Part shown: positions 49,145 to 57,525 of the stretch, one piece after another | Position numbering within the stretch: position 1 is the stretch's first letter | Layout of the letters: every line of letters begins with the position of its first letter | DNA from: Bacteroides sp. OF04-15BH | Lineage (GTDB): Bacteria > Bacteroidota > Bacteroidia > Bacteroidales > Bacteroidaceae | DNA length: 64,000 bases | Assembly (NCBI RefSeq): GCF_003477995.1 | Contig: NZ_QUEM01000003.1 | Location: forward strand, 65,112 to 129,111 | Direction: 5' to 3' | The notes under the pieces: generated by a model | Database searches by the model: none | What the model was told of the DNA's origin: nothing | Seen by the model: the letters and a program-made list of their open reading frames with translations, nothing else | Translations under genes and position numbers: made by a program

Positions 49145-50110
49145 ATGGCAACAAGCAAACGAATCAGAATAACCAACGAAACTCTGAACTGTTACGGTAC
49201 CTGGATACGCACGGCCGGGGTGGAGCTGAAACAGTTTGAACGCAACCCGGTGCTGCTGTGGATGCACCAGCGCGGAACGGTCATCGGAATGATCCGGGAC
49301 ATACGGGTGGAAGGTGATGAAATCACCGGAGAACCATACTTTGACGAGGTGCGCGAGGAGAGCCGTCTGGCCAAACAGCAATGGGACAAAGGCACGCTGC
49401 GCATGGGGTCGCCCAACTTCGAGATTATCGAAACATCCGAAGATCCGGCCCTGATGAAACCGGGACAGACCCGGCCCACAGTGACGCGATGCCGTCTGGT
49501 GGAGTACAGCATGGTGGACATCGGCGGCAACGACGACAATATCCGTCTGAGCTTTGGCGGCAAGGAACTGTCGCACGGATCCGAAAACAGTATCCCCTTA
49601 TTGAACAGGAAAACCAACCAACATCATACGAATATGAATGAACAACTGAAAACTGTGGCCCTGATGCTGGGGCTGGCGGAAAGCGCCACGCTGCATGATG
49701 TGCAGCAGAAAATCAATGTCGTGCTGGAGTATCAGAACGCTAACGAGAAGCTGAAGAAAGAGCGTGATGACCTGAAGAAGGAACTGGAAACCATGAAGCT
49801 GTCGGGTATTACCGCTCTGGTGGAAGATGCGGTGAAGACGGGCAAGATTGATGCCTCACGCAAGGATCATTTTATCACTTTGGGCAAATCCGTCGGCACG
49901 GAAAGCCTGCGCCTTACCTTCGATGCCATGCACGGATCGGTGAAACCGACCCAAATGCTGAACCGGCCGACCGGCCAGACTAACGGCAGCTGGACAAAAC
50001 TGAGTGAGGTTCCGACCGACGAACTGAAGCTGATGCGCAAGGAAGACCCGCAGCAGTACCGCCGACTCTATAAGGCGGAATACGGCATCGACTGCCCCGA
50101 ACTGAAGTAG
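49145..50110 (+). CDS. Prohead protease / scaffold protein
   Basis: A 321-aa protein. The N-terminal half fits a phage protease (AGVELKQFERNPVLLWMHQR, DEITGEPYFDE, LRMGSPNFEII, CRLVEYSMVDIGGNDDNIRL). The second half is a helical, charged scaffold (NEKLKKERDDLKKELETMK). In Mu the scaffold is also made from an internal start; the ATG at 49634 (MNEQLKTVALMLG) is a candidate here. The start at 49145 was chosen because an upstream in-frame ATG lies inside the promoter spacer. The major capsid gene follows. Confidence 0.75.
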   Translation: MATSKRIRITNETLNCYGTWIRTAGVELKQFERNPVLLWMHQRGTVIGMIRDIRVEGDEITGEPYFDEVREESRLAKQQWDKGTLRMGSPNFEIIETSEDPALMKPGQTRPTVTRCRLVEYSMVDIGGNDDNIRLSFGGKELSHGSENSIPLLNRKTNQHHTNMNEQLKTVALMLGLAESATLHDVQQKINVVLEYQNANEKLKKERDDLKKELETMKLSGITALVEDAVKTGKIDASRKDHFITLGKSVGTESLRLTFDAMHGSVKPTQMLNRPTGQTNGSWTKLSEVPTDELKLMRKEDPQQYRRLYKAEYGIDCPELK

Positions 50111-50125
50111 GAGGCATACAACAAG

Positions 50126-50147
50126 TATTTAAACAACATTTAAACAC
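50126..50147 (+). repeat. Two 11-nt leader repeats before the major capsid gene
   Basis: TATTTAAACAA and CATTTAAACAC follow the TATTYAAACAN 11-nt pattern and end one base before the capsid ATG. Confidence 0.65.
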
Positions 50148-50148
50148 A

Positions 50149-51366
50149 ATGAAAACGATGAAAAAAGGACTTTTGAAATTGGTGAGCGGTACGCTCTTTA
50201 ATGTGGTGATGAGTGTGGTCATCCTGTCAGCTTTGGGCGTGCCGGATGCCGGCCTGTGGGGGCTGGCCTGCGGCGTGGTCATCCCGATGCTGCTGGGCGC
50301 GTTCCAGCCCAAGGGCGCCGCTCTGGAAGGTGTCTATACGGAAGTATGGACCGGCGAGCTGGTTAAAAAGCTGCGCGGAGGTATGGATGACACCTGGCTC
50401 AACGGAGTGTCGGACTATTCGTCGGCCGTACAGAACGAGGTGGTACACCTGGTAGATGTGGGCGGTGATCCGGATGTGCTGATCAACAACACCACTTATC
50501 CGATCCAGGCCCAGGAACTGGAGGACGGCGATATCGCGCTCGGACTGGACAAATTCCAGACCAAAAAGACAACCGTGAGTGATGACGAACTTTTTGCCAT
50601 CTCCTACGACAAGATGGGTAGCGTGATCGAGCGTCACGGCGATGCCATCACCATCGGTAAGTTCAAGAAAGCCGCTCATGCGCTGGCTCCGAACAGCAAC
50701 ACCGCGAAAACTCCGGTCATCCCTACTTCGGGTGAAATGGATAATGGCCGCAAGAAATGTACCCGACAGGACATCATTGCCCTGAAACGCGCTTTGGACA
50801 AAATGCAGGTTCCGGCTGTGGGACGACGCCTGGTGCTCTGCTCGGATCACGTGAACGACCTGCTGGGGGATGACCAGAAATTCCGTGACCAGTACTACAA
50901 CTACACTACCGGAAAGATTGCCAATATGTACGGCTTTGAGGTGTATGAGTTCGAGAACTGTCCGTTCTTCACCAAAGAGGGCGTGAAGGTGGCCTTCAAG
51001 ACCACTCCGTCGGAAACGGACCATCAGGTCTCATTCTGTTTCTATCCGAAGCGTGTGTTCCGCGCCCAGGGCAGCACGAAGATGTATTACCGCGATGCGG
51101 CCACCAACCCGGACACACAGGCCAACGAGGTGAACTTCCGTCACTACTACGTGGTGCTGCCTAAGAAAATGGAGGCACTCGGCGCAATTTACAGTTACGA
51201 CGGCAGCACCGCACAGACATCGGATGCCGAGGTGACTCCGGAAAAGAACTGGGCGGATACCCGCAAGGAGGCTGCTAAAGCAAAAGCCATGACCTTGGAA
51301 GCCGGTACAAGTGAAGATCCGGAAGGACAGGATGATGTTCCGGGTGGTGAAGAATTGGAAGTTTAA
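50149..51366 (+). CDS. Major capsid protein with hydrophobic N-terminal extension
   Basis: A 405-aa protein. From about residue 60 it reads like a Mu-type major head subunit (VYTEVWTGELVKKLRGGMDD; TYPIQAQELEDGDIALGLDK; RRLVLCSDHVNDLLGDDQKF; FRHYYVVLPKKMEALGAIYS). Residues about 8-55 add two hydrophobic segments (LVSGTLFNVVMSVVILSALG and GLWGLACGVVIPMLLGAF), unusual for a soluble shell protein. The extension could be removed by the upstream protease or be a fused small membrane protein. The C-terminus is acidic (GTSEDPEGQDDVPGGEELEV). Confidence 0.8.
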   Translation: MKTMKKGLLKLVSGTLFNVVMSVVILSALGVPDAGLWGLACGVVIPMLLGAFQPKGAALEGVYTEVWTGELVKKLRGGMDDTWLNGVSDYSSAVQNEVVHLVDVGGDPDVLINNTTYPIQAQELEDGDIALGLDKFQTKKTTVSDDELFAISYDKMGSVIERHGDAITIGKFKKAAHALAPNSNTAKTPVIPTSGEMDNGRKKCTRQDIIALKRALDKMQVPAVGRRLVLCSDHVNDLLGDDQKFRDQYYNYTTGKIANMYGFEVYEFENCPFFTKEGVKVAFKTTPSETDHQVSFCFYPKRVFRAQGSTKMYYRDAATNPDTQANEVNFRHYYVVLPKKMEALGAIYSYDGSTAQTSDAEVTPEKNWADTRKEAAKAKAMTLEAGTSEDPEGQDDVPGGEELEV

Positions 51367-51387
51367 CCCAAATAAGGAGGAAACACC

Positions 51388-51810
51388 ATGAGTAATGAAC
51401 TGCCGCGCGGACTGCGCAACAACAATCCCGGAAATATCCGGGTCGTGAAAGGGCAGGTATGGCAGGGCGAGATCACCGGAAGCCGCAAGAAAGACAAATC
51501 CTTTTGTGAGTTTGTCACGATTGCCCACGGCTACCGTGCCCTGATCAAGCTCCTGCAGAACTACCGCCGCAAGAACGGACTGAACACCCTGCGCCAGATG
51601 ATCCAGCGCTGGGCACCTCCCCACGAAAACAACACCACGGCCTATCTGCGCTTTGTGACGGGCAAAATGGGAGTTCCGGCAGACTGCGTGCCGGATGTGG
51701 GCAACCGGGACACCATGTGTGCCATGGCCGCCGCCATCAGCGAAATGGAAAACGGAATCCCGGCCCAGATGCCTGACGTGCTGGCCGGATGGGAAATGCT
51801 GAACGAATAA
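51388..51810 (+). CDS. Endolysin-like protein (P5-type peptidoglycan hydrolase)
   Basis: A 140-aa protein with LPRGLRNNNPGNIRVVKGQV at the N-terminus, typical of phage lysis or virion proteins annotated as structural protein P5-like in Bacteroides. The rest (SFCEFVTIAHGYRALIKLLQ; LNTLRQMIQRWAPPHENNTT) resembles the glucosaminidase/lysozyme-like group. It lies directly upstream of a spanin-like pair, so it is probably the endolysin. No signal peptide is seen. Confidence 0.7.
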   Translation: MSNELPRGLRNNNPGNIRVVKGQVWQGEITGSRKKDKSFCEFVTIAHGYRALIKLLQNYRRKNGLNTLRQMIQRWAPPHENNTTAYLRFVTGKMGVPADCVPDVGNRDTMCAMAAAISEMENGIPAQMPDVLAGWEMLNE

Positions 51811-51814
51811 GCCT

Positions 51815-52261
51815 ATGACGAGCGTAATGGATGTGTTGCAATGGCTGCTCCCCGCCGGTGTGCTATCCAATGTGGTGGTCTGGCTCATCAGCCGCAGCAC
51901 ATACCGCGCACGCAACCGAAAGGAACGGGAGGATATCTACAAACAGCTGTATGAGAATGTGAGCGGCACGCTCCTGGACATACAGCAGCAGTATGAACAA
52001 CTACAACGAAAACATGAACAAAGCAACAAGAACCAGACCCGCATGGCGGGCATGCTGTCGCTACTGGTGGCGAGGGCTCGGTATTGCCGCTCTTGGCCTC
52101 AGTGCCCTTTGCGCAGCGAGCTGCAAAAGTACCACCAGGATGGTTACATCGACTCAAGTCCGCAAGGACAGCGTGACCATACAGGTCGTGGAGAGCGACA
52201 GCTTCGTGACGGTCCCGACCCGGACGACGAGTCTGGCAGTGGATGCCGCTCTCCTTCGTGA
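51815..52261 (+). CDS. Membrane protein with coiled coil (i-spanin or holin-like)
   Basis: A 148-aa protein with one N-terminal membrane segment (VLQWLLPAGVLSNVVVWLIS), a charged turn, then a coiled coil (LLDIQQQYEQLQRKHEQSNK). The last part is encoded in DNA shared with the next gene in another frame. Location between the endolysin and a lipoprotein-TM gene suggests an inner-membrane lysis factor. Whether it is a holin or an i-spanin cannot be settled. Confidence 0.65.
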   Translation: MTSVMDVLQWLLPAGVLSNVVVWLISRSTYRARNRKEREDIYKQLYENVSGTLLDIQQQYEQLQRKHEQSNKNQTRMAGMLSLLVARARYCRSWPQCPLRSELQKYHQDGYIDSSPQGQRDHTGRGERQLRDGPDPDDESGSGCRSPS

Positions 52262-52565
52262 GCTGACCGGACTGCCCGAGGGCTTTGCCCTGACGGCAGA
52301 CAGCGGCAGCCTGCACCTGCGGGTGGAAGCCGACGGCCGTGGCGGACTGAACGTCCGGGCCCGTGCGGACAGCATCCCGCAGCAGGTGGTGCGACGAAGG
52401 GAAACTCAGACCACAGTCAGCGGTGACTCCGTGCGCCAGCTCGACGAGGTAACCATACGGGCCCCAGCACGCACCGCCTGGCATGCAGGATGGAGCCTGG
52501 CGGCTCTGGCCCTGCCTTTAGCCCTCATTTATCTATTATACAAACGATTCTCAAACACTAAATAA
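51993..52565 (+). CDS. Spanin-like lipoprotein with C-terminal membrane segment (u-spanin type)
   Basis: A 190-aa protein (or 183 aa from the ATG at 52014). The N-terminus has a basic/hydrophobic signal ending in a lipobox-like SALCAASC (C44). A Thr/Val/Arg-rich periplasmic middle follows (about 48-160), then a C-terminal membrane segment (WSLAALALPLALIYLLYKRF). An outer-membrane lipid anchor plus an inner-membrane helix is the architecture of unimolecular spanins such as T1 gp11. The first 269 bases are nested in the upstream gene in a different frame, as in Rz/Rz1 pairs. Confidence 0.6.
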   Translation: MNNYNENMNKATRTRPAWRACCRYWWRGLGIAALGLSALCAASCKSTTRMVTSTQVRKDSVTIQVVESDSFVTVPTRTTSLAVDAALLRELTGLPEGFALTADSGSLHLRVEADGRGGLNVRARADSIPQQVVRRRETQTTVSGDSVRQLDEVTIRAPARTAWHAGWSLAALALPLALIYLLYKRFSNTK

Positions 52566-52569
52566 ACAC
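52548..52569 (+). repeat. Two 11-nt leader repeats before the tail tube gene
   Basis: TTCTCAAACAC and TAAATAAACAC follow the 11-nt pattern and end 4 bases before the ATG at 52574. The first unit overlaps the end of the u-spanin-like gene. Confidence 0.5.
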
Positions 52570-52573
52570 AACT

Positions 52574-53068
52574 ATGGCAGATACAAGCAATGGACTGATT
52601 TACGGTGTCGGTGAGGTGAAATTCGGCACACAATCTATCGGCTGGATTGACCAGAACGGTTTGCAGCCCGCCGGTAGTGAACCACAATATATGGAAGTCT
52701 ATGCGGCACAGGTGCAGGACGGTCCGGTGGACAGCATCATGACCAATCCGGGCAGCGAGGCCTTTACCTTCAACCTGATCAAACTCAATGCCGAGGCACT
52801 GGTAGCCATTATCGGTGGAGAGAAAGGTTCTAAGGACGAATGGACACCACCGGCTGTGGTTTCCAAGGTGGACAAAATGGACATCAAGACCGTATCCGGA
52901 CAGACCATCCGCATCCCTAAGGCTCGCCTGACCAAGGCGAACATGCAGAACGGCCTGAACATGAGCAACGTGCTGGCGTTCAAGTTCCGTGTGGACTTCA
53001 TGAAGCCGGACGGTGATGGCGACCGCTACACGATTTATCCTCCGGGAGTAGATCCGGACTCTCCCTGA
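52574..53068 (+). CDS. Probable tail tube (major tail) protein
   Basis: A 164-aa protein, MADTSNGLIYGVGEVKFGTQ, with beta-rich composition and FTFNLIKLNAEALVAIIGGE, typical of tail tube proteins of long-tailed phages. Position before the tail chaperones and tape measure supports the call. The -1 frame after its stop is open for 119 bases and encodes an acidic Pro/Thr-rich peptide, so a longer frameshift product is possible (separate entry). Two 11-nt leader repeats precede it. Confidence 0.7.
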   Translation: MADTSNGLIYGVGEVKFGTQSIGWIDQNGLQPAGSEPQYMEVYAAQVQDGPVDSIMTNPGSEAFTFNLIKLNAEALVAIIGGEKGSKDEWTPPAVVSKVDKMDIKTVSGQTIRIPKARLTKANMQNGLNMSNVLAFKFRVDFMKPDGDGDRYTIYPPGVDPDSP

Positions 53069-53187
53069 CCCCCGCCAGGGGGACAGTAGCAGAAACAGAT
53101 TCGGAACCTGAACCGGAGGCGGTAACGGCAGATCCGCCGGAACCGACACCGGACGAAACAGACCTAACCCATGAAACAGGAACTTGA
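53069..53187 (+). other. Possible frameshifted C-terminal extension of the tail tube protein
   Basis: The -1 frame running across the tail tube stop encodes a coding-looking tail: TPARGTVAETDSEPEPEA, then VTADPPEPTPDETDLTHE, stopping at 53185-53187 inside the next gene. It has no ATG, GTG or TTG start of its own. The stop context is TCTCCCTGA (CCC-TGA) followed by a perfect 5-bp hairpin CCCCC-GCCA-GGGGG (53069-53082). Shifty stops CCC-TGA are known in phage PSA tail and capsid genes, but there in the +1 direction; here +1 gives only 14 residues. Confidence 0.45.
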
Positions 53188-53605
53188 AAAAATGGCCGCT
53201 GATGTGCTGCTCGGAGCAGGCATCAGTGTGCCGGTTAAAAGCATTTTTGGCTGGAAACGGCAGATCACCGTGCATGCTCCTACTTATGGGGATATGATTT
53301 ATATCTCCCGAATGTACCGGGAAATGAATGTAACCCATGAGCAACTGTGCCGGATGACATTTGAAGAAAAGGCTGACCTGATCGCCCGACAGGGCAAGGC
53401 TGTAAGCCGGATGGTGGCCACCGGCATCGTCCGGCTTCCGTGTTTTCGGAGAGTGGCAGCGTGGTGGCTGCGCCATTTTGTCCATCCGGTAGCCCTCGAA
53501 GAAATCTGGATGGTGATGCTGAGCCTGATCCGTACCAGCCCTTTCGAGATTATTATTCCCTCGGCCGGAGCGATGAATCTCTTGGCCCCGACGGGAAGCC
53601 AATAA
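53171..53605 (+). CDS. Tail assembly chaperone, short product
   Basis: A 144-aa protein, MKQELEKMAADVLLGAGISV, helical with VTHEQLCRMTFEEKADLIAR. Placed between the tail tube and the tape measure gene, where G/GT-type chaperones lie. It overlaps a -1 frame that continues to 53883; the heptamer C-CCT-TTC at 53539-53545 fits -1 frameshifting (separate entry). Family similarity to lambda G is not visible; position and frame overlap drive the call. Confidence 0.65.
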   Translation: MKQELEKMAADVLLGAGISVPVKSIFGWKRQITVHAPTYGDMIYISRMYREMNVTHEQLCRMTFEEKADLIARQGKAVSRMVATGIVRLPCFRRVAAWWLRHFVHPVALEEIWMVMLSLIRTSPFEIIIPSAGAMNLLAPTGSQ

Positions 53606-53883
53606 AGGAACGGGAGTTAAAGGGCGGCTATTACGAGCCCCCGCATAGCCCGTTCGGACTGATCGGACAGATAGCCCGGGACACGGGCTGGAGCGTCCGC
53701 CGCATCCTGCGCACGCCTTATCTCACCCTGATGCTGATGATGGCCGACACTCCGGAATACATCGACGAAAAGGAAGCCAAGCGCCGCTATATGCAACGGC
53801 TGATGACGGGCGGGCAAAACGGAAAAGAACAAAAAGGTGTGGACCCGCTCACCTTTTTTACCAAGATGGCACGCAAAGACTGA
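53539..53883 (+). CDS. Frameshift continuation of the tail assembly chaperone (GT-like)
   Basis: The -1 frame continues from the slippery heptamer CCCTTTC (53539-53545) to the stop at 53883, adding 112 residues (PFRDYYSLGRSDESLGPDGK; GGYYEPPHSPFGLIGQIARD; TLMLMMADTPEYIDEKEAKR). The region carries no ATG, GTG or TTG before the conserved-looking part, so independent starting is unlikely. The predicted fusion is about 237 aa. This is the arrangement of tail chaperone pairs in many long-tailed phages. Confidence 0.6.
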   Translation, partial: PFRDYYSLGRSDESLGPDGKPIKERELKGGYYEPPHSPFGLIGQIARDTGWSVRRILRTPYLTLMLMMADTPEYIDEKEAKRRYMQRLMTGGQNGKEQKGVDPLTFFTKMARKD

Positions 53884-53922
53884 CGCACACAACAACACAA
53901 ACACGATTATCTATAAATCAAT

Positions 53923-56900
53923 ATGGAACCAATCAGACTGGAGATTTTTTTGGATGACAAGACCGCCGCCGGCATCGGCTCGGCCAGCAAGGGGCTGAAG
54001 GGTATGGAGCAGGTGGGCAATCTGGCCCTGCAATCGCTCCAGGCTCAAACGGATACCTTACGGGCCAAAATAGAGCAACTGAATGCCCAGGGTATAGATA
54101 CCACAGCCGAACGTGCCCAGCTGGAGGAACTGAAGAAGTCTTCGGCCGCACTGACCGCCGAACTGGAGAAGCTGCGCAAGGCAAAGGTGCAGAACAACGA
54201 AACACCTACGGTAAAAGATGATCCGGCACCGAAACTCAACAACCTGCGCATGAGCTTCACGCAAATTGCCCGTGAATTGCCTTCGCTTACTATGGGACCA
54301 CAGATGTTTTTTCTGGCGATTTCCAACAATATCCCCATGGTGCAGGATGCGTTGGCGCAGGCCCGCAAGGAGCATGACGCGCTCGTCGAATCCGGCAAAA
54401 AGGCTACACCGGTATGGCGTCAGGTGGTCAGCTCGCTGGTGTCCTGGCAGACAGCACTGGCTGTGGGTATCACGTTGCTGGTGATGTATGGCAAAGATAT
54501 ATGGGACTTTACCAAAAGCCTTTTTGGTGTCAAGGAAGCAGCTGTGGAAGCCATGCGTTCCAGTGACGAGTTCCGGGATTCAGTAGCAAACAGTTCGTCG
54601 GATGTCATTGCCAAGCTGATGGAACTGAGTGCGGAATATACCGCTTTAGGGCAAAATATTGATGCGCAGAACCAGTTTATAGCCAACAATCAGAGCCGTT
54701 TTGAAGAGCTGGGCCTGAGTATCTCCAATGTGCAGGAAGCTGAGAATGCCCTGATCGGCAATACGGACAAAGTGATTCAGGCCATGCTGGCACGGGCGCA
54801 GGCAGCTGCTACATCGGAAACGATGCAGGAAGAACTGAAGAAGGCTATGGAACTGCGACAGGAGTGGGAAGAAACGGATGCCAAAATGACCTACACAACC
54901 TATACCGGCATACCTTTTTTAGGCGGAAAATGGGAAACCATTACTACGGATAATCCCGAAAAAGACAAAGCCCGTAAGGCTTACGATGACCAGATAGCCC
55001 GTATCAAGGATTTAGTCAAATTCCAGCAAAGTCAGAAAAAACTGGCTGATGGAATACTGGAAAGTATCGGACTCGGAGGATCAGGTAAAAACGACCCGGA
55101 GGCGGGAAGCATTGCCGGGCTGGACGCGGAAATCCGTCTGAAAAAGAAGTTGCAGCAAGCCACCAAGACCAAAGAGGAGTATCAGAAAATACAGAAAGAA
55201 ATTGATGCTCTGGAAGAAAAAAAGATTTCCATTACCGGAAGCTCACAGAAAAAGAAGACAATAAAACAACAGACAGAATATGATCCGACCGAAGACCGCC
55301 TGAAACTGATGCGTGAGAATCAGCAGAAGGTAATAGACCTGATGGCTGAGGGCAATGAAAAGAAACGGGCACAGCTGGCTCTGGATTACCAGAAACAGCT
55401 GGACGACATCAAAGAACTGGAAAAGAAACTTTCGGAGGCCTCGGGCGGCAAACTGAATGACAATGATCTGGAACAGATCCGTAAAGCCTATGGAATGGCC
55501 GACAACGAGTATTTGCAGGGCATGGCTGCCATCGACCAGGAAGAACAGGACGAAAAGCAGAAGCATCTGGATGAACTGCTGAAAAAGTATCAGGACTATG
55601 AAGCCAAGCGCAAAGCCTTGCAGGAACAGACGGATAAAGACATACGCGATTTACAGGAAAAGCGGAACGCGGACAATGCGAACGCCATAGACGCAGCCAT
55701 AGAAGAAGCCCGTAAACAATTACGCGAAGGTCTGGAAGCCATCAACAGCGAAGAAGCCTCGCAGGCCAGCAAAGACTCTCCTTTTTTGCGTAACCTGTTC
55801 GGCGATTACTCCGAAATGGCCTATCAGGATCTGAAAAAACTCATCGACCAGGCCCGACACTTGCAGGACTATCTCAACGGAACCGGAAGCAAAGAAGGCA
55901 TCACGTTTATTGCGCCTGACCAGCTGGCCGCCATCGAGCAAAGCCCCGATGATCTGGACCGCCTGCGCAAGGCCCTGAAACAACTGTTGCAGGAAGGCGA
56001 AAAGGGCGACAAGTGGACCCAACTGCTCCAGCGTTTTAAGAAAGGACTCGAGGATCTGAATGGGGCCAAGGATTACAAGAGCTATGCCGCCGGTATCAGC
56101 GAAATCTCTGCCGTGGCCGGAGAAGCCGCCGGATCACTAGCCGAAATGGCCGAAAATATGGGTGCCGCCGGAGCTGCACAGGCTTTAGGTAACCTGCAAA
56201 CCGCCATGAGCTCCATATCCGCCATCGGTGAGGGCTTTGCCAAAGGTGGTATCCTGGGCGGCGTGATGGCCACCATCGGCGAAACGGCCAAACTCTTTGC
56301 CAAGGGTGCCGCCGAAGAACGCAAGCATCAGGAAGCCCTCGAGGCTCTTATGGAACAGCGACTGGCCCAGCAACGGGCTTATAACCTGCTGCTCATGGAG
56401 CAGAATCTGGAATACGAAAAAGCGGATACGGTGTTCGGCTCAGATCCTTATGGTAAGGCCGTGAACTCGCTAAAGGTCTATAAACAGGCAATATCTGATT
56501 TTAAGAAGGAATTGCAGGGTGACGGAAAGTCGGACAGTGTAAGCTGGTGGGAGCGAATTCTGGCACCGTATTACTCCGGGCTGCGCGAACAGATTGCCTA
56601 TAAGGACCAGTATGCCGGACTGGCCGATGTGCAGATCAAGACAGGCAGCTATACCACCGGAAAATGGTTTTGGAAAAAGCAGCACGATAAATATGGCAGT
56701 GTGCTGGATGAATATCCGGAACTGCTGGATGCCCAGGGGAACTTTAACAAGGAGCTGGCACAGACTATCCTGGACACCCGGGAAATGAGCGACGAAAGCC
56801 GGGCGGCCCTGGAGAACTTTATCAATCTGGCGGAAAAACAGGAAGAAGCCCTGTCTGTGATGAAGGACTACCTGACGGACATTTTCGGCGAACTGGGCGG

Positions 56901-57501
56901 CAACCTGTCGGATGCCCTGACGGATGCTTTTCGAAATGGCTCTGACGCGGCACAGGAGTTTGAAAAGTCGGTAGTGTCCATGCTGGAGGGGCTGGCACAA
57001 CAGATGGCCTATTCCGTGACACTGGCACCGCTCTTTGAGCAGGCATCGGAAAAAATGCTCGAGGTGATGAAGACGGAAGGCCTCACTCCGGAAGAGCAGT
57101 TTAAGCAATACACGGATATCATTGCCGACACTATGGATAAAGGACTGGCTGCCCAGAATGACTTTAACCGTCTGCTCGAAGCGGCCAAAAAGGCAGCTGC
57201 CGAAAAAGGTTTGGATCTGTTTTTGCCTGATCAGGATAGCAGCGGAAGCAGTCAGACGGCATCCGTCGGCGGATATGCCGCACTGACGCAGGAACAAGGA
57301 ACAAAGCTGGAAGGCTTGTTTACCGGAGTGTACGACCGCATGGTGAGCATCCACAGCCTGATGGTGTCCCTGCAAAAGGATCGGCAGGCAGACAGTCGGC
57401 TGCTGGCACAGATCGCCGAAAACACGGCCTACTGCCGCTACCTGCTGAGCATCTACGAAATGATGGAGCGTATGGATCGCGAAGGCATTACCGTGCGCTA
57501 A
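53923..57501 (+). CDS. Tail tape measure protein
   Basis: A 1192-aa protein, the longest in the window, that sets tail length and enters the host envelope. N-terminal coiled coils are rich in Gln/Glu/Leu (DTLRAKIEQLNAQGIDTTAE). Hydrophobic segments lie near 180-200 (ALAVGITLLVMYGKDIWD) and at about 720-790 (Ala/Gly-rich GNLQTAMSSISAIGEGFAKG, GGVMATIGETAKLFAKGAA). Long charged helices lie between. The mass predicts a moderately long tail. It follows the chaperone genes. Confidence 0.9.
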   Translation: MEPIRLEIFLDDKTAAGIGSASKGLKGMEQVGNLALQSLQAQTDTLRAKIEQLNAQGIDTTAERAQLEELKKSSAALTAELEKLRKAKVQNNETPTVKDDPAPKLNNLRMSFTQIARELPSLTMGPQMFFLAISNNIPMVQDALAQARKEHDALVESGKKATPVWRQVVSSLVSWQTALAVGITLLVMYGKDIWDFTKSLFGVKEAAVEAMRSSDEFRDSVANSSSDVIAKLMELSAEYTALGQNIDAQNQFIANNQSRFEELGLSISNVQEAENALIGNTDKVIQAMLARAQAAATSETMQEELKKAMELRQEWEETDAKMTYTTYTGIPFLGGKWETITTDNPEKDKARKAYDDQIARIKDLVKFQQSQKKLADGILESIGLGGSGKNDPEAGSIAGLDAEIRLKKKLQQATKTKEEYQKIQKEIDALEEKKISITGSSQKKKTIKQQTEYDPTEDRLKLMRENQQKVIDLMAEGNEKKRAQLALDYQKQLDDIKELEKKLSEASGGKLNDNDLEQIRKAYGMADNEYLQGMAAIDQEEQDEKQKHLDELLKKYQDYEAKRKALQEQTDKDIRDLQEKRNADNANAIDAAIEEARKQLREGLEAINSEEASQASKDSPFLRNLFGDYSEMAYQDLKKLIDQARHLQDYLNGTGSKEGITFIAPDQLAAIEQSPDDLDRLRKALKQLLQEGEKGDKWTQLLQRFKKGLEDLNGAKDYKSYAAGISEISAVAGEAAGSLAEMAENMGAAGAAQALGNLQTAMSSISAIGEGFAKGGILGGVMATIGETAKLFAKGAAEERKHQEALEALMEQRLAQQRAYNLLLMEQNLEYEKADTVFGSDPYGKAVNSLKVYKQAISDFKKELQGDGKSDSVSWWERILAPYYSGLREQIAYKDQYAGLADVQIKTGSYTTGKWFWKKQHDKYGSVLDEYPELLDAQGNFNKELAQTILDTREMSDESRAALENFINLAEKQEEALSVMKDYLTDIFGELGGNLSDALTDAFRNGSDAAQEFEKSVVSMLEGLAQQMAYSVTLAPLFEQASEKMLEVMKTEGLTPEEQFKQYTDIIADTMDKGLAAQNDFNRLLEAAKKAAAEKGLDLFLPDQDSSGSSQTASVGGYAALTQEQGTKLEGLFTGVYDRMVSIHSLMVSLQKDRQADSRLLAQIAENTAYCRYLLSIYEMMERMDREGITVR

Positions 57502-57525
57502 GTTAACAACAATTCTGAAAAGATT

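Noticed and set aside
52529..53602. 357-codon minus-strand frame across tail tube and chaperone genes
   Set aside because: It opposes two genes plus the recoding region and has no motif or start signal of its own.
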